DNA of 64,000 bases, from contig CAVQAI010000011.1 in NCBI GenBank assembly GCA_963710495.1, positions 372,001-436,000 on the forward strand. The letters run 5' to 3'. The notes beneath the pieces were generated by a model, which was given only the letters and a program-made list of their open reading frames with translations, ran no database searches and was not told where the DNA came from. Origin of the DNA: Bog-756 sp963710495 (GTDB taxonomy: Bacteria > Actinomycetota > Acidimicrobiia > Acidimicrobiales > RAAP-2). Shown piece by piece: positions 1-8,205 of this stretch. The stretch's first letter is position 1. Each line of letters starts with the position of its first letter. The position numbers and the translations under genes are program-made.

Positions 1-872
1 GGGTCCCTTGGGACGAGAAGCACGTCTTCTATGTGTGGTACGACGCGCTGGTCAACTACCTGACCGCCATCGGCTACGGGGAGGACGACGTCCGTTTCCA
101 GAGGTGGTGGCCGGCTGTCCATCACCTGATCGGCAAGGAGATCATCCGGTTCCACTGCGTGTGGTGGCCGGCCATGTGCATGGCGGCGGGGATCGATCCC
201 CCGGCCCACATCCAAGTCCACGGCTGGCTGCTCCTCAGCGGCGAGAAGATGTCCAACTCGAGCGTCAACCAGATATCGCCGGATGACCTCATCGCCGAGT
301 ACGGGGTCGACCCCGTCCGCTATCACCTCCTCCGTGACATCCCCTTCGGCGCCGACGGCGAGTTCTCCTCCGAGGCCATCACCGCCCGGTACAACGCCGA
401 TCTGGCCAACAATCTCGGGAACCTGGTTTCCCGGGTGGTGACGGTCGTCGGGTCCAAGTGCGGCGGCCGGGGAACGGCGGCGCCGGCCGACAGCCGCCTG
501 GCCCGGGCGGCGAATGCCGTCGTGGCCGAGGCCGCCGAGGCGTGGCAGGCGGGCCAGCCCCACGCCGGTCTCGAGGCCACCTGGCGGCTCATCCGTGAGA
601 CCAACGCCGAGCTCGAGGCCACCGAACCGTGGAAGTCGGAGCCGGGGGCCGAAGTGGACGGGGTGCTCGGCAGCGCCCTCGAGGTCCTCCGCATCGTCTC
701 GATCCTCGTGGTCCCGGCCATGCCGTCGACCGCGGCCGAGATCTGGCGCCGGATCGGGCTCGGGGGATCCCCGGCCGACGAGCGCCTGCCCGGGGCCGGG
801 CAGTGGGGCGGGTACCCGGCCGGACGCCCGGTCGAGAAGGGGCCGCCCCTGTTCCCCCGTCTCAGGGGGTAG
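1..872 (+). CDS. metG: Methionyl-tRNA synthetase, C-terminal part (5' end outside window)
   Basis: Charges tRNA-Met with methionine in the cytoplasm. The visible part, about 290 codons read from base 3, begins inside the catalytic domain: VFYVWYDALVNYLTA and FHCVWWPAM are typical class I MetRS segments. The signature loop follows as GEKMSNSS, where most enzymes have KMSKS. Next come DPVRYHLLRD and NADLANNLGNLVSR, the start of the alpha-helical anticodon-binding domain, which runs to the end. There is no C-terminal tRNA-binding (EMAP) domain. The TAG stop is 4 nt before the TTG start of tatD, so the two are probably co-transcribed, and metG-tatD is a common bacterial order. Family assignment is secure; the second Lys of KMSKS being Asn is unusual. 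Confidence 0.95.
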   Translation, partial: VPWDEKHVFYVWYDALVNYLTAIGYGEDDVRFQRWWPAVHHLIGKEIIRFHCVWWPAMCMAAGIDPPAHIQVHGWLLLSGEKMSNSSVNQISPDDLIAEYGVDPVRYHLLRDIPFGADGEFSSEAITARYNADLANNLGNLVSRVVTVVGSKCGGRGTAAPADSRLARAANAVVAEAAEAWQAGQPHAGLEATWRLIRETNAELEATEPWKSEPGAEVDGVLGSALEVLRIVSILVVPAMPSTAAEIWRRIGLGGSPADERLPGAGQWGGYPAGRPVEKGPPLFPRLRG

Positions 873-876
873 TGGG

Positions 877-1761
877 TTGCCGACGACGGACGCCGTCATC
901 GAGTGGTTCGACTCCCACTGCCATCTGCAGGCCGAGTTCGTCGAAGACGGTGGGGAGCGAGACGGTCCACACGCCACCCACCTGTCGGCCCTGCTGGCCC
1001 GGGCCGCCGAGGCCGGGGTGACCCGGATGGTCTGTGTGGGGACCGGGGCGGGATCGTCGGCCGAGGCCGTGGCCCTGGCTCGCCACCTGCGCCATTCCGA
1101 CTCGGTGGCCCGGGCCGAGGGGATCGAGGTCTGGGCCACCATCGGCCTCCATCCCCACGATGCCCAGGATGGCACCGACGCCATCGAGGCGCTCCTGGAG
1201 GCCGAGGTGGGAGCGGGCGCCGACCCCCCGGATGGATCGCCGGACGGATCCCCTCTGGTGGTGGCGGTCGGGGAGTGCGGCCTCGACTACCACTACGACC
1301 ATTCGCCCCGCCCCCGGCAGCGAGAGGCGTTCGCCGGCCAGATCGAGTTGGCCCACCGCCACGGCCTGGCCCTGGTCGTCCACAGCCGCGAGGCCTGGGA
1401 CGACACCATCGGCATCCTGGCCGAGGTCGGGGCCCCCGAACGCACCGTCCTCCACTGCTTCACCGGGGGGCCGGAGGAGGCCCGCCGGTGTCTCGACCTC
1501 GGCGCCCACATCTCCTTCAGCGGGGTGGTGACCTTCAAGAACGCCGCCGACGTGCGGGAGGCGGCGGCCCTGTGCCCGTTGGACCGCATGATGGTCGAGA
1601 CGGACACCCCGTTCCTGGCGCCCGTGCCCCACCGGGGGACGGCCAACGAACCGTCGAGGGTGCCGCTGGTCGGTGCGGCAATTGCCCAGGTCAAGGGCGT
1701 GGTCACGGCGGCCGTGGCCACCGCTTCGACCGCCAACGCCCGCGCCGTGTTCGGCGCCTGA
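877..1761 (+). CDS. tatD: TatD-family metal-dependent hydrolase/DNase
   Basis: About 294 residues, normal for TatD. It is a TIM-barrel metallohydrolase; family members act as 3'-5' DNases or D-aminoacyl-tRNA deacylases. Visible motifs in order: FDSHCHLQ near the N-terminus (metal-binding His pair), GECGLDYHYD (metal-bridging Glu), LVVHSREAWDD, VLHCFTGGPEEA and VETDTPFLAPVPHRG (metal Asp, substrate loop). I chose TTG at 877 because FDSHCH follows within a dozen residues, as in the family, and a G-rich Shine-Dalgarno tract (CAGGGGG) lies just upstream inside the end of metG. A longer reading would overlap metG extensively. The acidic insert near residues 110-125 is low complexity. Translation is probably coupled to metG. 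Confidence 0.93.
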   Translation: MPTTDAVIEWFDSHCHLQAEFVEDGGERDGPHATHLSALLARAAEAGVTRMVCVGTGAGSSAEAVALARHLRHSDSVARAEGIEVWATIGLHPHDAQDGTDAIEALLEAEVGAGADPPDGSPDGSPLVVAVGECGLDYHYDHSPRPRQREAFAGQIELAHRHGLALVVHSREAWDDTIGILAEVGAPERTVLHCFTGGPEEARRCLDLGAHISFSGVVTFKNAADVREAAALCPLDRMMVETDTPFLAPVPHRGTANEPSRVPLVGAAIAQVKGVVTAAVATASTANARAVFGA

Positions 1762-1799
1762 GCCACCTCCGGCGGCCCCCGGGGGGATCCGATCGGCCG

Positions 1800-1823
1800 A
1801 GCCCGCCTCCCGGCCGGCGGGCT
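1800..1823 (+). terminator. Possible terminator hairpin after tatD
   Basis: GCCCGCC (1801-1807) pairs with GGCGGGC (1816-1822) around an 8-nt loop, with one extra A-T pair. It lies 40 nt after the tatD stop. No U-tract follows, which is common in high-GC actinobacteria. Confidence 0.45.
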
Positions 1824-1904
1824 TGCGCTCCCGACCAGGTCTGCCTAACCTCAGGGCTGCGGCCGCTGTATCAGCGGTCGTTTTGTTTTGCGTCTCACAG
1901 TCCG

Positions 1905-1985
1905 TAGTACGTGACCCGTAGTACGAAGTCCGCTGTTCGAAGTACGCAGTCTGTTCGAAGTACGCAATCCGCTGTTCGCGGTACC
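1905..1985. repeat. Degenerate short tandem repeats in an intergenic region
   Basis: The motif CTGTTCGAAGTACGCA occurs at 1933 and 1951, with a decayed third copy CTGTTCGCGGTAC at 1972. GTAGTACG and AGTCCG variants flank it (1914-1930). Spacing is 18 then 21 bp. The stretch is AT-richer than its surroundings and lies between the tatD hairpin and the leader of the next gene. No coding sense is apparent on either strand. Confidence 0.8.
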
Positions 1986-2062
1986 GGGTGGTGTGTCGGA
2001 CCCACTCGTCGGATCGGCTTGGAGGAGTCGCTCCCGTCCAACCCTCAGGGGGTGGACCCGTG

Positions 2063-2110
2063 CCCGAGGGCTTGCCCCCGGGTGCCGCCAACGAACGTCC
2101 CGCAAGGAGA
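2063..2110 (+). promoter_or_regulatory. Structured GC-rich leader and ribosome binding site of the RlpA-like gene
   Basis: CCCGAGGGC (2063-2071) and GCCCCCGGG (2074-2082) form a strong hairpin with one mismatch. A clear Shine-Dalgarno AAGGAG follows at 2104-2109. The leader between the repeats at 1985 and the coding region is about 130 nt. In actinobacteria such leaders before cell-wall hydrolase genes often hold cyclic-di-AMP riboswitches, but I cannot align this one to that consensus. I record only a structured leader. Confidence 0.35.
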
Positions 2111-2118
2111 GTGGAGTC

Positions 2119-2762
2119 CTGAGGACCAGCACCGTACTGGGAGGCCGTCCCGTCGCCGCCGTGCTCCTGTGTGGGGCGTTGCTCATCGTCCCCCTCGTGC
2201 TGATCCACGGTGATCCCGTGGCCTCGGCGACGGCGCCCGCCAAACCTCCTGCTCCCCACGCCGATTCGATCCCGTCGCACCACCAACCCTCCCGGTGGAA
2301 GCTCGCCTCCCACACCGAGTCCCCCCCACGGGCCCCTCGGCCCCGGACGTCTCGACATCGGGCGCCACCACCACGACGGTGCCGGCCGCCCCGGTGTCGG
2401 CCACGGTGCCCGCCCCCGGGCCGGCCGCCACCAGCGATCAGGTAGGCCGGCGGATGGCGGCGACCACCACGACCACGGCGCCCCCGACCACCACCGCGCC
2501 ACCGGCGGTGGCGGCGCCAGCGGGTGCCATCCACTACGGACAGGTGACCTTCTACGACCATCCGGCTGGAACCTGCGCCAGTCCCTGGCTCCCGTTCGGG
2601 ACGGAGGTCGAGGTGACCAATCCGGCCAACGGGTACACGGCGAACTGCGTGGTCAACGACCGCGAGGCCGACACCGACCGCTCCATCGATCTGGCCACGG
2701 CCACCTTCGCGGCGCTCGCCCCACTCTCCCAGGGAGTCATCGACGCCCAGCTGCGCTGGTGA
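2119..2762 (+). CDS. Exported RlpA-like double-psi beta-barrel protein, split by a frameshift
   Basis: Two frames together make one plausible secreted protein. The first frame encodes a signal peptide (RTSTVLGGR, then a hydrophobic run AAVLLCGALLIVPLVL and an ASA cleavage site) and a Pro-rich linker. The second carries a Thr/Pro linker and a C-terminal domain with GQVTFYD, FGTEVEVTN, CVVNDRE and SIDLATATFAAL, the pattern of RlpA/double-psi barrel domains that act on or bind peptidoglycan. The switch lies at the seven-C run 2321-2327; one extra C would restore the frame, so a sequencing error is likely. The only start that follows the AAGGAG at 2104-2109 in the signal-peptide frame is a CTG at 2119; a GTG at 1993 is far upstream. 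The start is therefore uncertain. Convergent with the phosphofructokinase gene. Confidence 0.7.
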
Positions 2763-2781
2763 TCGGCCGGCGCCGGCCCGG

Positions 2782-3807
<1,026 letters not shown>

Positions 3808-3814
3808 GAGGGCG

Positions 3815-3820
3815 ATCGTA
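3815..3820 (-). promoter_or_regulatory. -10 element of phosphofructokinase, leaderless
   Basis: TACGAT on the minus strand with 7 nt before the ATG at 3807; transcription would begin at or beside the start codon. No recognisable -35 element. Confidence 0.5.
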
Positions 3821-3879
3821 CCGAGGACCTGGGGGTTCTGGGCGACCGTCGGGGATAGGACGAGTGGCACACTGGCCGG

Positions 3880-4770
3880 GTGACCCACGGGCCGGCCGAC
3901 ATCCACGAACTGCTCGAGGCCAACGACCTGCGGCCGAGTCGCGCCCTCGGTCAGAACTTCGTGGCCGACGCCAACACCGTGCGGCGCATCGCCCGCCTGG
4001 CCGGGATCTCGGCGGGAATGCCGGTGGTCGAGGTCGGAGCCGGCCTGGGCTCGCTCACGCTGGCCCTGGTCGAGACGGGTGCCTCGGTGACGGCGGTGGA
4101 GGTCGACCGCCGCCTGGTGCCGGTGCTCCGCTCCCAAGTCGAGCCGGTCGGCGTGCGGGTGGTCGAGGCCGACGCCCTGGCCCTCGACTGGAGTGACCTG
4201 CTAGGCGCCTGTCCCGGGCCGTGGTCACTCGTGGCCAACCTTCCCTACAACGTGGCCGTCCCGGTGGTCATCGGAGTGCTCGAACGGGCGCCCTCGGTAT
4301 CGTCGCTCCTGGTGATGGTCCAGCGCGAGGTGGGGGAGCGGCTGGTGGCCGACCCCGGAGAAGAAGCCTACGGGGCGGTGTCGGTCAAGGTGGCCTACTG
4401 GGCCGGCGCATCGATCGTCGGTCGGGTGTCACCGTCCGTCTTCATCCCGAAGCCCCGGGTCGAATCGGTGTTGGTCCGCCTCGAGCGCCGGAGCCGGTCG
4501 GCCACCGAGGGGCCGCCCGGTCCTGGCTGTCCCACCTACGATCGGCTCTTCACCGTGGTGCGGGCCGGGTTCGGGCATCGCCGCAAGATGCTGCGCCGAT
4601 CGCTCGACGGTGTGGTCGACCGCCGGGCGTTCGAGGCCACCGGCATCCCGCCAACGGCGCGGGCCGAGGAGCTGTCGCTCGAGGCCTGGGAGCGGCTGGC
4701 CGTTTGGGAGCCGGCTGGCACGGGTGCGGGGTCAGCAGGAGCAGCTGGCACCGAGCCTGCCTCGCCGTGA
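3880..4770 (+). CDS. rsmA: 16S rRNA dimethyladenosine transferase RsmA (KsgA)
   Basis: Dimethylates the two adjacent adenines of the 3'-terminal helix of 16S rRNA during small-subunit maturation. 296 residues. Motifs in order: RALGQNFVAD (N-terminal signature), VVEVGAGLGSLT (SAM-binding motif I), VEVDRRL (ribose-binding acid), VEADALALDW and VANLPYNVAVPV (catalytic N-L-P-Y). The C-terminal helical domain follows, including FRAGFGHRRKMLRRSL-like residues. The GTG start at 3880 gives the usual short lead before the LGQNF motif. The end overlaps ispE in GTGA, so ispE is translationally coupled. A Gly/Ala-rich tail ends the protein. Confidence 0.96.
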   Translation: MTHGPADIHELLEANDLRPSRALGQNFVADANTVRRIARLAGISAGMPVVEVGAGLGSLTLALVETGASVTAVEVDRRLVPVLRSQVEPVGVRVVEADALALDWSDLLGACPGPWSLVANLPYNVAVPVVIGVLERAPSVSSLLVMVQREVGERLVADPGEEAYGAVSVKVAYWAGASIVGRVSPSVFIPKPRVESVLVRLERRSRSATEGPPGPGCPTYDRLFTVVRAGFGHRRKMLRRSLDGVVDRRAFEATGIPPTARAEELSLEAWERLAVWEPAGTGAGSAGAAGTEPASP

Positions 4771-5621
4771 GCTCCCATCGGGGTGACGAGTCCGCCGGCG
4801 TCGAGGCGGGGCCGGTGGAGGTCCTGGCGCCGGCCAAGCTCACCAGTTCGCTGCGGGTCGTCGGCGTGCGCCCCGACGGCTACCACCTGCTGGAGTCGGA
4901 GATGGTCAGCATCGACCTGGTCGACACGTTGGTCATGCGGCCGGGTGACCGGCTGAAGGTGACGGTCGGATCCATTGATGGCCTGACCGGGCTCGGAGAA
5001 CGGACCGCCCGCGAAGGCGTGTCGGTCCCGCTCGGTCCCGACAACCTGGTCGAGCGCGCCCTCCGGGCTGTCGGCCGGCGAGCCGACGTCGAGCTGGTCA
5101 AGCGGATCCCGCCGGGGGCGGGCCTCGGAGGCGGATCGTCCGATGCCGCCGCGGTGTTGCGCTGGGCCGGCTGCACGGATCTCGACGTGGCGGTCGGGCT
5201 GGGAGCCGACGTGCCCTTCTGCCTGGCCGGCGGGCGGGCGATGGTCCGCGGCGTCGGCGAGGAGGTCGAGGCGCTGCCGTTCGACGATCGCGTCTACACC
5301 CTGCTCCTGTTGCCCTTCGGCATCGACACGGCCTCCGTGTACCGGGCCTGGGACGCACTGGCCGGCCGGGGCGGCGTATCGACGACGGGCGACGGCGACA
5401 ACGACCTCGAGGCCGCCGCCCAGGTGGTGGACGACCGGCTGACCGACTGGAAGCGGATGCTGGCCGAGGTCAGCGGTCGGGTGCCGCGGTTGGCGGGGAG
5501 CGGCTCCACCTGGTTCGTCGAAGGAAGGCTCGGGGAGCTGGGGCTCGGCCGTCCCGTCCTGCAGTTGGGTGACGAATCGGCCCGGCTGGTCGAAGTGCGG
5601 GCGCTGCCGTCCCTGGCCTGA
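4767..5621 (+). CDS. ispE: 4-diphosphocytidyl-2-C-methyl-D-erythritol kinase
   Basis: GHMP-family kinase of the non-mevalonate (MEP) isoprenoid pathway, phosphorylating CDP-methylerythritol at the 2-hydroxyl in the cytoplasm. 284 residues. The N-terminal substrate motif reads LAPAKLTSSLRVVGVRPDGYH, with Thr-Ser-Ser where many homologues have Asn-Leu-Phe. The ATP-binding GHMP loop is PPGAGLGGGSSDAAA at about 115-129, and GADVPFCLAGG carries the catalytic Asp. A second glycine motif, LAGSGSTWF, lies near the C-terminus. The GTG start at 4767 overlaps the rsmA stop (GTGA), which settles the start. rsmA-ispE is a widely conserved pair. Confidence 0.95.
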   Translation: MSSHRGDESAGVEAGPVEVLAPAKLTSSLRVVGVRPDGYHLLESEMVSIDLVDTLVMRPGDRLKVTVGSIDGLTGLGERTAREGVSVPLGPDNLVERALRAVGRRADVELVKRIPPGAGLGGGSSDAAAVLRWAGCTDLDVAVGLGADVPFCLAGGRAMVRGVGEEVEALPFDDRVYTLLLLPFGIDTASVYRAWDALAGRGGVSTTGDGDNDLEAAAQVVDDRLTDWKRMLAEVSGRVPRLAGSGSTWFVEGRLGELGLGRPVLQLGDESARLVEVRALPSLA

Positions 5622-5644
5622 CCCGTCCGCCGGCGCCGGGATGC

Positions 5645-5666
5645 GCGAGCGGGCTTGCCCGCTCGC
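5645..5666. terminator. Bidirectional terminator hairpin between ispE and bS22
   Basis: A perfect 9-bp stem, GCGAGCGGG with CCCGCTCGC, around a CTTG loop. It sits between the convergent ends of ispE (5621) and the bS22 gene (5670) and could serve both. No U-tract. Confidence 0.65.
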
Positions 5667-5669
5667 CGG

Positions 5670-5771
5670 CTACTTGCCCGCCGCCCGCCGTTGCCAGCGG
5701 GTGGCCTTCAGCATCTTCTTGTGCTTTTTCTTGCGCATGCGCTTGCGCCGCTTTTTGATGAGGGATCCCAT
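5670..5771 (-). CDS. 30S ribosomal protein bS22 (AURKAIP1/COX24 family)
   Basis: A 33-residue, extremely basic protein starting MGSLIKKRRKRMRKKKHKK and ending KATRWQRRAAGK. This matches the small actinobacterial ribosomal protein known from mycobacterial ribosome structures, where it binds 16S rRNA in the small subunit. The MGS..KKRRKRM..KKH pattern is diagnostic. The ATG start gives the exact family length. A TAGGGT hexamer lies 11 nt upstream on the same strand and could be its -10. It is easily missed because a longer overlapping frame covers it. Convergent with ispE and followed by a perfect hairpin. Confidence 0.93.
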   Translation of the reverse strand: MGSLIKKRRKRMRKKKHKKMLKATRWQRRAAGK

Positions 5772-5841
5772 GTCGACGGGGGACCCTAGCCGACCAGGCA
5801 ATTCGGCGCCATGAGGGCGGGTGGGGCCTCGGCCGTGCGGG

Positions 5842-7242
5842 TCAGGCGCCGTCCCCCGCGGTGTCGGGCGGGGGAACGACGGGGAGGCTGAACCGGAAGA
5901 GGGCCCCACCTCCTTGGGCCTGGTAGACGTCCACCGTGCCCCCCTCGTCGCGGGCCACCTGGGCGACGATGGCCAGCCCCAGCCCAGAGCCGGGGCGGCC
6001 CCTGGCGCTGGGGGCGCGGTAGAAGCGGTTGAAGATGTGGTCGATGTCGCTGGCATCCACCCCGGGCCCATGGTCCCGGACCACCAGCACGCCGTCGGCG
6101 CAGGTGACCTCGACCACCCCCTGGTCGGGGCTCCACTTGAGGGCGTTGTCGAGCAGGTTGTCCACGGCCCTTCCGATACGGGTCGACGACCCCGAGACCC
6201 AGGTGGGGGCCACCTTGGGTTCGAAGACGACGGCACGGCTGCGCCCGTGCGTCGTAGCCACGTCGACCGCGTCCAACACGACCTGGTCGAACCGGAACGG
6301 CTCGTCCGTGATGCGGGGCTGCTCACCGCGGGCCAACTCGGCCAAGTCGCCGACCAGGGTGGTGAGCTCGTCGAGCTGGGTGATGACGTCGTTGATCAGG
6401 ACCTCCCGCTCGTGCGGGTCGAGCTCCTCGAGGCGCCGGGCCACCTCCATGTTGGTGCGCAAGCTGGTGAGCGGTGTACGCAATTCATGCGACGCGTCCA
6501 GCACCAGCTGGCGCTGGCTGTCCCGCGAGCTGTCCAAGGCGGCGAGCAGCTGGTTGAAGGCGCGCCGCAACCGGCCGAGCTCGTCCGCACCTCCGGGATC
6601 GAGCCGCTTGGGCATCGCCGTGGTGGCGTCGGCCGTCTCGGCCAGTTCCTCGACCGTCCCGGTCAAGCTGTTGAGCGGTCGGACCACGGTCCGGCCCAGG
6701 GCGAGACCGAGCAGGACTGCCGCCACCACGCCGAGGAGCACGATGACCCAGAGCACCTCGGCCAGGTGGTTGAGCTCGTGGTTGACTCCCGTGAGCGGTG
6801 CGGTGATCTGGAGGGCGCCGCCTCCCGCCGGCGTGGCCGCCGGTCCGAGGCTGGACTGGTACACGTAGCCCGGGGGCAGGGCAGAGACGATCTGGCGCAC
6901 CGCCGTGCCGTTGACCGTGGTCGAGAAGAACGTGTCCGGGGCGTGTCCCTGGCTGGCGGCCGAGGCCTTGACCGTGTCGGTAATGGGCAAGAACTGGGTA
7001 TCGCCCTGGTTGGTCGTCCCGCCGGCGATGGTCACCTGCGTGCAGACACCCGGAGTGGTGGGGCTGCACCCGTTGGGGATGGAATGCCCGGCGACCACGC
7101 CGCGCGACTCGGCACTCAGGTTGGTGTCCACCGAACCGACGAGTGAGTTGTAGGCCACGAGGTAGGTGGCGAGCGACGCCAGGATCACGACGATGAGGAC
7201 GGCCGCGGTGGCGGCCACCACGAAACGGCTGCGGAAGGTCAT
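5842..7242 (-). CDS. Two-component sensor histidine kinase (MprB-like)
   Basis: 466 residues. The first membrane helix is at about 8-30, followed by an extracytoplasmic sensor region of about 130 residues with a Cys pair (59 and 67). The second helix is at about 163-183. A HAMP domain follows, then the dimerisation/phosphoacceptor site with LDASHELRTPLTSLR (His252). The ATPase domain has DNLLDNALKW (N box), RDHGPGVD (G1), FNRFYRAP (F box) and GSGLGLAIV (G2). The paired response regulator lies 92 nt upstream in the same orientation, so the two are very likely one operon. The signal is unknown; the order and architecture resemble mycobacterial MprAB-type envelope-stress systems, which is only a suggestion. 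Confidence 0.94.
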   Translation of the reverse strand: MTFRSRFVVAATAAVLIVVILASLATYLVAYNSLVGSVDTNLSAESRGVVAGHSIPNGCSPTTPGVCTQVTIAGGTTNQGDTQFLPITDTVKASAASQGHAPDTFFSTTVNGTAVRQIVSALPPGYVYQSSLGPAATPAGGGALQITAPLTGVNHELNHLAEVLWVIVLLGVVAAVLLGLALGRTVVRPLNSLTGTVEELAETADATTAMPKRLDPGGADELGRLRRAFNQLLAALDSSRDSQRQLVLDASHELRTPLTSLRTNMEVARRLEELDPHEREVLINDVITQLDELTTLVGDLAELARGEQPRITDEPFRFDQVVLDAVDVATTHGRSRAVVFEPKVAPTWVSGSSTRIGRAVDNLLDNALKWSPDQGVVEVTCADGVLVVRDHGPGVDASDIDHIFNRFYRAPSARGRPGSGLGLAIVAQVARDEGGTVDVYQAQGGGALFRFSLPVVPPPDTAGDGA

Positions 7243-7334
7243 CGTCGGTGCGTCGACGTGGGCAGTATCGGCGTCGGCGTGGCCGGTGCGGGCGCTGTCG
7301 GTGTGGGCGCGTCGGTGTGGGCGGTGTCACCGGG

Positions 7335-8006
7335 TCAGGGCTCGCGCAGGACGTAACCCACTCCCCGCGCCGTATGGATCAATCGTGGTTCACCGTCGAC
7401 CTCGGTCTTGCGCCGGAGATAGCCGACGTAGACGGCCAACGAGTTGGTCCCCGAGTCGAAGGTGTATCCCCACACCCGGTCGAGGATCAGCTCGCGGGTG
7501 AGCACCTGGCGCGGATGGCGCAGGAGGAGCTCCAAGAGGTCGAACTCGATGCGGGTGAGGCTGAAGGCGCGTTCCCCGCGGTGGGCCTCGCGGGTGATCG
7601 GGTCGAGGCTCAAGTCGGCGAACCGGAGGACCTCGCCGGCGTCGTCGGGCCGGCGCCGGAGCAAGGCCCGCAGGCGGGCGAGCAACTCGGCCAGGGCAAA
7701 GGGTTTGACCAGGTAGTCGTCGGCACCGGCATCGAGACCCTGGACCCGGTCGTTGATGGCGTCGCGGGCGGTCAGCATGAGCACGGGAGTGTCGTTGTTG
7801 GCGGCGCGCAGTCGCCGGCACACCTCGAGGCCGTCCAACACCGGCAGGCCGATGTCGAGGATCACCGCCTCCGGAGGTCGGACGGCGATCGCCTCGAGTG
7901 CCCCGGGCCCGTCGACGGCCAGCGACACGTCGTAGCCTTCGAGGCGAAGTGCTCGGCCGAGCGCACCGCTCACCGCCGGATCATCGTCCACTACGAGCAC
8001 GTTCAT
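7335..8006 (-). CDS. OmpR/PhoB-family response regulator
   Basis: 223 residues. The receiver domain has the acidic pocket VVDDDP (7-9), the phosphoacceptor in VILDIGLP (Asp51), Thr79 in MLTAR and Lys101 in DDYLVKPF. The C-terminal winged helix contains LTRIEFDLLELLLRHP, LTRELILDRVWGY and SLAVYVGYLRRKTE, the recognition region of the family. It is expected to be phosphorylated by the histidine kinase encoded just downstream and to act as a DNA-binding regulator. The 92 nt between the genes hold a degenerate GTCGGTG-type repeat and no gene. A TAGGCT hexamer 9 nt before the ATG suggests a leaderless transcript. Divergent from the tRNA gene. Confidence 0.95.
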   Translation of the reverse strand: MNVLVVDDDPAVSGALGRALRLEGYDVSLAVDGPGALEAIAVRPPEAVILDIGLPVLDGLEVCRRLRAANNDTPVLMLTARDAINDRVQGLDAGADDYLVKPFALAELLARLRALLRRRPDDAGEVLRFADLSLDPITREAHRGERAFSLTRIEFDLLELLLRHPRQVLTRELILDRVWGYTFDSGTNSLAVYVGYLRRKTEVDGEPRLIHTARGVGYVLREP

Positions 8007-8015
8007 CGAGGTCGG

Positions 8016-8021
8016 AGCCTA
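8016..8021 (-). promoter_or_regulatory. -10 element of the response regulator operon
   Basis: TAGGCT on the minus strand, 9 nt before the ATG at 8006; no Shine-Dalgarno is visible. Confidence 0.45.
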
Positions 8022-8054
8022 CTGGCGTCCTGCCGCCGGACCATGGCACGGGGG

Positions 8055-8060
8055 TAGCCT
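8055..8060 (+). promoter_or_regulatory. -10 element for the tRNA-Gln gene
   Basis: TAGCCT, 34 nt before the mature tRNA 5' end, leaving a short precursor leader. It is the same hexamer as before typA and the nucleotide-sugar dehydrogenase gene. Confidence 0.45.
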
Positions 8061-8094
8061 GGTGACTGGTGCGGAGCGGTCCGGCGTGCACCCA

Positions 8095-8167
8095 TCCGAG
8101 GTAGTTCAACTGGCAGAACGCTGGCCTTTGGAGCCAGATGTTGGAGGTTCGAGCCCTCCCCTCGGAG
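8095..8167 (+). tRNA. tRNA-Gln (anticodon TTG)
   Basis: A 73-nt cloverleaf. Acceptor stem TCCGAGG (8095-8101) pairs with CCTCGGA (8160-8166), with discriminator G at 8167. The D stem is GTTC/GAAC. The anticodon stem CTGGC/GCCAG encloses loop CTTTGGA, giving U33 and anticodon TTG. The T stem is GGAGG/CCTCC with loop TTCGAGC. The 3' CCA is not encoded. It sits between the divergent response regulator and the convergent typA. Confidence 0.95.
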
Positions 8168-8205
8168 CTCGGCTGCTGCCCGGGCCTCCCGTCGGGCCCG
8201 ACGTC

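Noticed and set aside
2035..2110. Cyclic-di-AMP (ydaO-type) riboswitch before the RlpA-like gene
   Set aside because: Context fits and a GC hairpin exists, but I could not match the conserved ydaO core; a covariance-model search would decide.
1993..2118. GTG at 1993 as start of the RlpA-like protein
   Set aside because: It would translate through a hairpin leader and place 42 basic residues before the signal peptide, with no ribosome binding site.
862..2502. 546-codon minus-strand frame across tatD and the RlpA-like gene
   Set aside because: Translation is Gly/Arg/Pro-rich without any domain; it covers the intergenic repeats and is opposite recognisable genes.
5670..6326. 218-codon frame including bS22 as its C-terminus
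   Set aside because: Upstream part is antisense-like and overlaps the kinase gene; only the last 33 codons match a protein family, at exact family length.
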